Below are positions 57,566 through 64,000 of a stretch of DNA of 64,000 nt, in pieces. The number at the start of each line of letters is the position of its first letter. Within the stretch, counting starts at the first letter, position 1. A model generated the notes under the pieces. That model had not been told where the DNA came from. It ran no database searches and saw nothing but the letters and a program-made list of their open reading frames with translations. Origin of the DNA: Anthoceros angustus. Lineage: Eukaryota; Streptophyta; Anthocerotopsida; Anthocerotales; Anthocerotaceae. The position numbers and the translations under genes are program-made. The stretch covers positions 496,001 to 560,000 of the forward strand of contig VJWM01000044.1 of assembly GCA_010909165.1 (NCBI GenBank), in the 5' to 3' direction.

Positions 57566-57800
57566 GCAGATAGGCTAGGTTTCCAACACCAGATAGACTG
57601 TACATTTTTTGATGCCACATACCTGCCTAGACTATTTGTATACGTCCTTAGTGACCTTGTTTAGCATATTTTTGCCTTCTATACTTTATTCTTTAATATT
57701 GATAAAAATACTAGGTACCTATTATCAAACAGTTTCTCCTAGCACCGGGTCGGTTTTTCTCCGACGGTGGAGGCAGCTTTTCCGTGCAAAGGACGAACTG
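57566..57800. other. 3' spacer, AT-rich
   Basis: No gene; likely 3' untranslated region of the small gene followed by the start of the PPR pseudogene. Confidence 0.4.
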
Positions 57801-58480
57801 AAAATTCAGGTTGAAGAAAGGGAAGCACCTTCATGCCCAGATTAGGGAACGTGGACAGCAAGCTGACGTGTTTGTAGCAAGCAGTTCGGTGACCATGTAC
57901 GCGAAGTGTGGCAACTTGGAAGATGCCCAGAGTGTGTTTAACGGACTGTGTCAGAAAGACGTGTTGATGTGGGAAGAAGGGCCTCCTGGCCCAAACCCAC
58001 TTCTTCTGCACAGTTCTATTCAAGATGGTGTCATCGCTGGCCCTGATTCTGGTACATTTGTTTGCCTTCTGCAGGCAGGCACCTGCACCCGCAGTTTTTC
58101 GAAAGAGGACTGCTGGATAATGTAGTGTCAGGCAACTGCCTGGTGGACATGCATGCAGCGTGTGATGAATTGAAAGATGCACGCCAGGCTTTTGATAGCT
58201 TGGCCTCGAAGAATGGGGTGACATGGGCGACCCTGCTTGCCGGATATCCGCAGCAAGGGCTTGGACAGACGGCGCTTATTGTGCATGGAAAATGGAGGAG
58301 CAGGGCCTGACTTTTGGACAGCCATGTTGCTTCTGCTTGCCCTGTGCAAGTAAGGCAGCTGCACTCACAGATTGTTGAAAAGGCAGCTTCACTCACAGAT
58401 TGTTGAAAGACGACTGCTGGATAACGTAGTGTTGGGCAACTGACGGGTGGGCATGTATGCAAAGTGTGGGAAAGCACATG
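57801..58480 (+). pseudogene. PPR protein pseudogene (PLS type)
   Basis: Two frames show pentatricopeptide repeats. GKHLHAQIRERGQQADVFVA and MYAKCGNLEDAQSVFNGL (57820-57960) are followed after a shift by AGRHLHPQFFERGLLDN, LVDMHAACDELKDARQAFDS and VTWATLLAGYPQQG (58080-58260). A third degenerate piece (VRQLHSQIVEKAA, MYAKCG-like) runs to about 58480. Frameshifts and stops make it non-functional. MYAKCG-type repeats are characteristic of land-plant organellar RNA-editing factors. Confidence 0.8.
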
Positions 58481-59259
58481 ACCGGCATTCCCTACTCTAC
58501 GGTGAAGCAAACCGTAAACAAGTGTGTCGGTTGTTTGCCCGCAGATCTCCCACCATCTTGTTGGCCCCGACGAACTTTGGCTCATAGATTAGGGAGGAGC
58601 TAGGGATGTGCCACAGGCTCAACCCGAAGTCAGACCAAACCCGCCTTTGCCCCTAACGGCTGATCAGTCCACCCCACCTAGGATCGTACAGAACCGCATT
58701 CCCCTGAACATCTCCTAACAGCCATCGGGTGAGAGCTTTCTTCAGAAATCACCGGACCTTGTTCACCACATGCTGGCACGAGACTTCGGAAGCACTGAGA
58801 GCCAGCATCGGAGCTCTGGCAAGGGCTTTCCCGTTGGGGTAAGCGGAGGGGGCATCGCTTTCTCCGGCAGCAGCTAACTCTGACTGGTCCTCTTCGCTCA
58901 CCCACTTGGAGGAATACCACCTTCCCTGTACTTCCTCCTCTTTCAGCAACCACATGGCCTTCCCACGATGCAGCGTCACCTTGTGCCTGGCGCTGGTTTG
59001 TGCAAACATCCAGAACGGAATGACTTGTGCCGAGTCTCACAAGAAACACGAATGCTGAAAAGAGAATATGCTGAAAAGTGAGTATTTATTTCTCTAAAAC
59101 AAAAGTGAATATTTAGGGGATGAGCGCGGGCCCGAATAAGAGGAAGCCAGCGGAAAGAAACCAGGTGGCGTTATTTTGGCCCGTGGCTTGCTCGCTTGCT
59201 TGCTGCTGCTGTTGTGGCTTAAAGAGCAGGACGCGGTGGGAGGAGCGGGCGCAGTGGCA
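58481..59259. other. Spacer before E1-beta
   Basis: No gene is called. A minus-strand frame at 59009-58749 (86 codons, containing WLLKEEEVQGRWYSSKW) is open and compositionally protein-like, but I cannot match it to a family. The promoter and leader of E1-beta lie in the last 200 bp. Confidence 0.4.
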
Positions 59260-60357
59260 ATGGCGATGAGGCGGGCGGCCATGGCCGTAGGGTGGAGAGC
59301 GGCGGCGGCGAGGGAATGCAGAGGGTTTGCTGCCGCGGCGAGCGGGGAGATGACGGTCAGGGATGCACTCAACTCGGCGCTTGAGGAGGAGATGGCGGCA
59401 GATCCCACCGTCTTCGTCATGGGAGAAGAGGTGGGAGAGTACCAGGGGGCGTACAAGATCACCAAGGGCCTGCTGCAGAAGTTCGGGCCTGCGAGGGTGC
59501 TGGACACTCCCATCACGGAGGCGGGGTTCACAGGAATCGGGGTGGGAGCGGCCTTCTACGGCCTGCGCCCTGTGGTGGAGTTCATGACCTTCAACTTCGC
59601 CATGCAGGCCATCGACCACATCATCAATTCCGCGGCCAAGACGAACTACATGTCGGGAGGGCAGATCCCGGTGCCGATCGTGTTCCGGGGGCCCAACGGG
59701 GCTGCGGCAGGGGTGGCCGCGCAGCACTCGCAGTGCTACGCTGCCTGGTATGGAGCCTGCCCGGGCCTGAAGGTGCTGGTGCCTTGGTCGGCGGAGGACG
59801 CTAGGGGCCTGCTCAAGGCCGCCATTAGGGATCCCGACCCCGTGGTGTTTCTGGAGAATGAGATTCTGTACGGGGAGAGCTTCCCGGTGTCGCAGCAGGT
59901 GCTGGATCCCAGCTTCACGCTTCCCATCGGCAAGGCCAAGGTGGAGCGAGAAGGCACGGATGTCACCATTGTGGCTTTCTCCAAGATGGTAGGCTTTTCG
60001 CTCAAGGCCGCGGAGGAGCTGGCTAAGGACGGCATCAGCGCCGAGGTGTTGAATTTGCGGAGCATCCGGCCGCTGGACCGCCACGCCATCAACGCCTCCG
60101 TGCGCAAGACCTCCCGCCTGGTGACTGTGGAGGAGGGATGGCCGCAGCACGGCGTCGGTGCGGAGATCTGCGCTACCGTCGTGGACGACAGCTTCGAGTA
60201 CTTGGACGCTCCCGTGGAGCGGATTGCCGGGGCCGACATCCCGATGCCCTACGCTGCCAACCTGGAGCGCCTTGCTGTTCCGCAGATTGAGGATATCGTT
60301 CGGGCTGCCAAGAGGGCGTGCTACCGATCCGCAGGCCACCAGAGAGCTGTGGGATGA
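59260..60357 (+). CDS. PDHB: Pyruvate dehydrogenase E1 component subunit beta, mitochondrial type
   Basis: A single-exon frame from the ATG at 59260 ([20 protein letters not shown]) gives 365 residues. The upstream in-frame codon at 59176 is TTG. The N-terminus is Arg/Ala-rich and fits a mitochondrial presequence ending before [17 protein letters not shown]. Conserved blocks: [91 protein letters not shown] and [31 protein letters not shown] is the mitochondrial rather than plastid E1-beta form. The product is half of the thiamine-diphosphate E1 heterotetramer of the pyruvate dehydrogenase complex. Lack of introns is unusual for a plant E1-beta gene and may point to an old retrocopy. A damaged inverted duplicate is at 50.83-51.65 kb. 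Confidence 0.94.
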   Translation: MAMRRAAMAVGWRAAAARECRGFAAAASGEMTVRDALNSALEEEMAADPTVFVMGEEVGEYQGAYKITKGLLQKFGPARVLDTPITEAGFTGIGVGAAFYGLRPVVEFMTFNFAMQAIDHIINSAAKTNYMSGGQIPVPIVFRGPNGAAAGVAAQHSQCYAAWYGACPGLKVLVPWSAEDARGLLKAAIRDPDPVVFLENEILYGESFPVSQQVLDPSFTLPIGKAKVEREGTDVTIVAFSKMVGFSLKAAEELAKDGISAEVLNLRSIRPLDRHAINASVRKTSRLVTVEEGWPQHGVGAEICATVVDDSFEYLDAPVERIAGADIPMPYAANLERLAVPQIEDIVRAAKRACYRSAGHQRAVG

Positions 60358-61190
60358 TTGATGGCCACCTTTCCGACTCTTGTTGTTTTTAGGTGAGATC
60401 AAGCTTCCGTGGCTGCTGCTGCTGCTGCTGATGCCATTCAATATGTATGCGGAGAATAAGGAGCTGTTGGTTGATTCACGGGGTAAAGGGAGCTCTCTTT
60501 CCCTCCCCATTTTTTGCAGAAGCTTTGATGTTCTCGTGATGTCCCAATTCCTTCCAGCTGTTGGCTGCTCTTCTGTCATCCGCTTTGTCCTGCTTCAGCT
60601 GATACTGGACAAACAAATTGTCAGTCCTATTGGAGTATGTCTGTAATTCACCGGCACCTTCTATTCGAATGCGGAAGCCAGCTTTGTATCATCCCTGCTG
60701 TCTATATGTTAATGTGGCCACTTGGAATCCGAGTTTCGCAGTGGCACCATTCTGACTGTCAAATCTTAGACGTGGCATTAGACGTGGTCTTGTGTCCATC
60801 TTGAGAATTTACTTCATATTTATTTTTGATCCACACATGTTCTCTCAGACTGTGAAGCTCAAGGAAGGAAGGATGTTACTCTGCCCTCCTCTTTTTCTGT
60901 CTATTGGAAGGAGGGCGTATGACGGGACAAGATTTGATCCAGTCACAAAACGTGACCACCTACGTAGTGCAGAATGCAGCTCGTCCCACTTAGTGCAGAA
61001 TGCAGCTTCTCCGACCTAGTGCAGAATGCAGCTTCTCCTACCTCGTGCAGAATGCAGCTTCCCCTACCTAGGGCAGAATGCAGCTCCTCCTACCTGGTGC
61101 AGAATGAAGCTCCTCCTACCTAGTGGAGAAAGCAGTTCCGCTCAACGCAGCTGAATTTACTGCAGGAGGAAAAGAAGTGGATGCTAAATA
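60358..61190. other. Convergent spacer between E1-beta and metacaspase
   Basis: No gene. It contains the 26-bp tandem array at 60965-61146 and otherwise ordinary 3' sequence. Confidence 0.55.
60965..61146. repeat. 26-bp minisatellite, seven units
   Basis: Seven consecutive 26-bp units start at 60965, 60991, 61017, 61043, 61069, 61095 and 61121. Each is a variant of tagtgcagaatgcagct followed by a pyrimidine-rich tail (cctcctacc type). The last unit is the most diverged. The array sits just downstream of the metacaspase stop (61191, minus). Confidence 0.93.
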
Positions 61191-62658
61191 TCAGGCTACA
61201 CTCTCGCAGATGAAGTACGAGTCTGCGTTGTCGTCGCTACAGTAGAGGCAGGGTTTCTGCGTGTGTCCTTGAATGTTGATGTACAGGCGGGCGGTTTTGA
61301 CGAGCTCCCTGTTGGTGATGGAGCCGTCCGTGCACGCCAGAGTCTGCAGGATGGCGTTAGTGAGCACCCCGTAAGCGTCCTTGGCGTTGCCAGTGGGATT
61401 CGCGTCGGCCGAGGTCTGGAAGGACTCGCAGCCGCTAACAAGAATGCCGTTGTCCTCTCTCACCCGATGCTCGGGAGGACCCTTGGAGTCCGCCACGGCG
61501 ACGTAGCCTTCCCCTTCATCGTCCAGCTTCTGCTTGAGGAACTGTTGGGCCAGGCTATCCTCTGCGGCATCCCCAGACTGGATCCGCTGCACCTGGTTGC
61601 TGACGAAGCCCTTCACGTTCCTGCTCGCCTCCTGCCCGAAGGTGTCGTAGAGCGTGGTGCGGATGTTCCCCACGCTCACATCGCGTCCCGTCTTCTGGCT
61701 AAGCAGGGCCGCCAGCTCTTCCGTGGACAGAGCCTTGGATTTCACACCGGGCAAGCTCTTTGTCTGTTGGAAATTCACCTTGGCCGGCTTCACCGGCGGC
61801 TTGGTTTTCACAGGCGGCTTGGCCTTTACAGGAGGAGGCTTGGCTCTCACAGGCTTCTCTTCCTCCTCTTCTTCTTCTTCCTCTTCCTCTTCCTCCTCTT
61901 CTTCTTCTTCCTCTTCCTCCTCTTCGTCTTCCCCTTCCTCCTCCTCTTCTTCTTCGTCTTCCCCTTCCTCCTCTTCCTCCTCCTCTTCTTCCTCTTCTGC
62001 TGCTGCTGCTGCCGCCGCTGCTTCTTCTTCTTCTTTGGCTTTCGCCGCCGCCGCCGCAGCAGCCGCGGCCGCCGCCTGCTCGTTGGTGTTGGACGAGTTG
62101 CCGATCTGCTCGAGAGCGTGATCGATGAGGCCGCCGCTGTGGCAAGAGTCGGACACGATGGTGATGGTGGCACCCGGGGGCACCTTGTTCACGATCGCCC
62201 TGAAGTCATCATCTGTCGAACACGCACTCCGAGTGAGTGAGAGAGCACCAAAGCGGCAGCTGCTGTCGCCAATGCCAATGGCCCAATTGGCATTCGCAGA
62301 CTGTACACAAACCTGACAAGAGATTGAAGTCACAGGGCACGATGCACTCGTCAAAGCCGGTGTCATCCTGCTCTCCGGCCTCAGGCGTGACCCGCGTTCC
62401 GTGTCCACTGAACTGGACGAACAAGGAATCCCCGGGCTGCACCCCGTCCACCAGCTGGTCCAGGGCCGCCCGGATGTTGGCCCCGGTGGGGAGCGGGTAA
62501 TTGGGGTCATTGTCCACCAGCAAGACGATGTTCTCCGGCGGGAACCCGAACCTCTTAATGAGGACCTCGGCGAATCGCCACACGTCGTTGGTGCAGCCCC
62601 GCAGCTCCGACTGCGTGCCGGGGTAGGTGCAGCCGATGAGAACCGCCTTCTTCACCAT
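61191..62658 (-). CDS. Type II metacaspase with a long acidic linker
   Basis: Exon 1 is 62658-62313 and exon 2 is 62212-61191; the phases agree (NLLS|DDDFRAI), giving 455 residues. The start [20 protein letters not shown], the catalytic His block [11 protein letters not shown] and the catalytic Cys block [17 protein letters not shown] define the p20 domain with no prodomain, so this is type II. The linker to p10 is unusual: an alanine run, about 60 residues that are mostly glutamate with a few Asp/Gly, then Pro/Lys repeats ([20 protein letters not shown]). The p10 part has [20 protein letters not shown] and [20 protein letters not shown]. These are calcium-activated Arg/Lys-specific cysteine proteases of the cytosol, involved in cell death and wound responses. 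It faces E1-beta tail to tail. A pseudogene copy is at 49.4-50.15 kb. Confidence 0.93.
61852..62010 (-). repeat. GAA/GAG trinucleotide-like tract coding polyglutamate
   Basis: The plus strand is nearly pure pyrimidine (ctt/ctc repeats) across the metacaspase linker and encodes the polyglutamate stretch on the minus strand. Such tracts expand and contract easily. Confidence 0.9.
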
Positions 62659-63162
62659 TTTCGCGCAGCTTCGCACCTGGGCTCACCGATAATCTACGAC
62701 AGTGTCCAAGGGCTTTCAAGCTCCAGCACCGCGTTCTGCACGCCCCTTCTTATACAGCGCCATTGGCCCATCCCCTATCTGGCAATGTGCGCGCTGTCCC
62801 ACACTACGCGCTCCGCCTTTCTCTCTCTCCCTGCTGGATGCCCTCCCTATCTTTCCCGATTTGGGGACGCGCCGACGTGCAACTTGATGACCCAAATTCC
62901 TTGCTTCGACTGCACAGATCGCGCAAGTGGGATGCCAGAACCCTGGCAGCCAGCTGACCAGATACACCTCCAAGTACAGAGATGTGGAACTCCGCGTCCC
63001 CGGCCCTCTAACATTGTTATGCGCACGGGCTTGGAGCTGCAATCCACCATGTAACTATGTCCATACATAGTTACCGCGCCCGTTCCGGCGACCAAGAGCT
63101 CCCCCCATCCTGAATTCCAGAGCATCGTGCTGAGCACTCGAGATTCGAGAAATATCTTCTTC

Positions 63163-63239
63163 CCCGACCGGTGAAAGCTAGAGTAGCTTGTACACACATA
63201 TGTGCAGTCGTTTGTCTACCCCAGCTTTCACCGGTCGGG
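63163..63239. repeat. 17-bp perfect inverted repeat with 43-nt loop
   Basis: cccgaccggtgaaagct at 63163-63179 is matched by its exact complement agctttcaccggtcggg at 63223-63239. The spacer includes a small palindrome (cacatatgtg). It could be a fold-back element or a transposon terminal repeat; nothing else identifies it. Confidence 0.85.
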
Positions 63240-63889
63240 AAAGCTGCTAACGACAGGCCGTTCAACTGTAACATGGAAGACTCGGCCATCCAGTACGCAC
63301 AAAAAAGCGACGGAGGCGGCGGAGTTGCGGGAAGGGAATGTGCTGTCACGTGCTGTCGACTGTGATCTGCGGCCAGCCTTTACACATACCCAGCTAAGTA
63401 CACATGTGTGCCCATAAAACCCAGCGAGGTGTATGTTCGACACCATCTGCATTACGATGTGTTTTACAGGAAACATGACAATTCTCAGGGAAAGATATGT
63501 GGCCTTGGTCAAACTATGTACAGATTGCTTTCGGAACTTGAGTTGCTAGAAGAATTAATACAACTCAATGGGTTGCTGAGAGATCACGACAGCGTCACAG
63601 CAACGTGCTTGCGGTCACACGCGTATGCCTGGGCAAGTCAAGAGTCACATGAGATCCGGATGCAAACAAAGGGACATAATAACTGCAAAACCTTTGAAGC
63701 GTACATACAGTGCCCCAGTACCTCCGAGCTAAGACCCTTGACATGGATGTTTGAGAAAAGTTCGGCGGGATGAGGTTCCGGAATTTCCCGAGATGAAACA
63801 AGCACAATACCAAGAATAATCTTAGGAACAGAAGCAAACAACATGCTCAGATAGACCGAGGAACACAAGGATCAAACGTGGGCTCAAAC

Positions 63890-63955
63890 CTTAACTAGAG
63901 CCACTGCACCATCTACCTTCTTCTTCGCTTCCTTCTCAACGTTCTGAGCAACATG
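63890..63955 (-). CDS. Possible internal exon of a gene extending past the right edge
   Basis: On the minus strand a cttcttcttcag acceptor precedes 22 open codons (HVAQNVEKEAKKKVDGAVAL and VK) followed by a GT donor. The peptide loosely resembles the MEKEIRKEVDDAIAKAK helix near the C-terminus of pyruvate dehydrogenase E1-alpha. The same DNA also resembles a tRNA-like SINE head (TGGTGCAGTGG as an A box, GGTTTGAGCC as a weak B box). Evidence is too short to decide. Confidence 0.2.
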
Positions 63956-64000
63956 CTGAAGAAGAAGTTAGGCTCTAGAAGTGGAAGTGTCACAAGACCA

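Larger units (their letters stand above)
62659..64000. other. Right-edge intergenic region
   Basis: No complete gene. It holds the metacaspase promoter, an inverted repeat at 63163-63239, and near the edge a short exon candidate on the minus strand (63955-63890). The remaining frames have no family signature. Confidence 0.5.

Noticed and set aside
59113-60579. 488-codon minus-strand frame opposite E1-beta
   Set aside because: GC-rich shadow; the plus strand is unmistakably E1-beta.
61263-62240. 325-codon plus-strand frame with polyphenylalanine/leucine
   Set aside because: Complement of the polyglutamate-coding tract of the metacaspase.

Overview
The window is nuclear DNA of a land plant, most likely a non-seed plant (lycophyte or bryophyte grade) with a compact genome. 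The reasons are: short introns (mostly about 70-110 bp) with GT-AG borders; plant-type gene families (second-largest subunits of the plant-specific RNA polymerases IV/V, a plant-type LAS1, a type II metacaspase, a PPR pseudogene with the MYAKCG motif, a chromodomain Ty3 element primed by tRNA-iMet); and a full DNA-PKcs gene, which flowering plants such as Arabidopsis lack as far as I know. The species cannot be named from the sequence alone.

Layout. 0.5-7.9 kb: a PRCC-like nuclear protein (+), proteasome lid subunit RPN6 (-), a GDSL esterase of the isoamyl-acetate-hydrolase type (+) and mitoribosomal protein mS23 (-). 8.0-23.9 kb: one very long DNA-PKcs gene (-). 24.0-38.0 kb: two paralogous Pol IV/V second-largest-subunit genes in divergent orientation (24.0-27.8 minus, 33.1-38.0 plus), separated by a LINE remnant and the proteasome ATPase gene RPT2. 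38-41 kb: a small predicted secreted coiled-coil protein (-) and an EF-hand mitochondrial ATP-Mg/Pi carrier (+).

41-64 kb is a rearranged accessory region. A 12-kb block (about 41.57-53.78 kb) is bounded on both sides by a roughly 1-kb direct repeat made of the carrier 3' end plus the LAS1 3' end. It holds a rearranged Ty3/chromovirus-like LTR element (41.66-47.95 kb), palindromic tandem repeats, a metacaspase pseudogene, a pyruvate dehydrogenase E1-beta copy with an in-frame 87-codon deletion, and a PIF/Harbinger nuclease remnant. Beyond it lie intact LAS1 (-), a short divergent gene (+), a PPR pseudogene, and the intact pair E1-beta (+) and type II metacaspase (-). This pair is the inverted counterpart of the damaged pair at 49-52 kb.

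The most interesting object is the polymerase subunit gene at 33.1-38.0 kb. Its N-terminal region carries an insertion of about 300 residues with eight WG/GW positions, of the kind that forms ARGONAUTE-binding (Ago-hook) platforms in the Pol V largest subunit. The neighbouring paralogue lacks it. This suggests an Ago-hook on the second-largest subunit and a division of labour between two NRPD2/NRPE2 copies.
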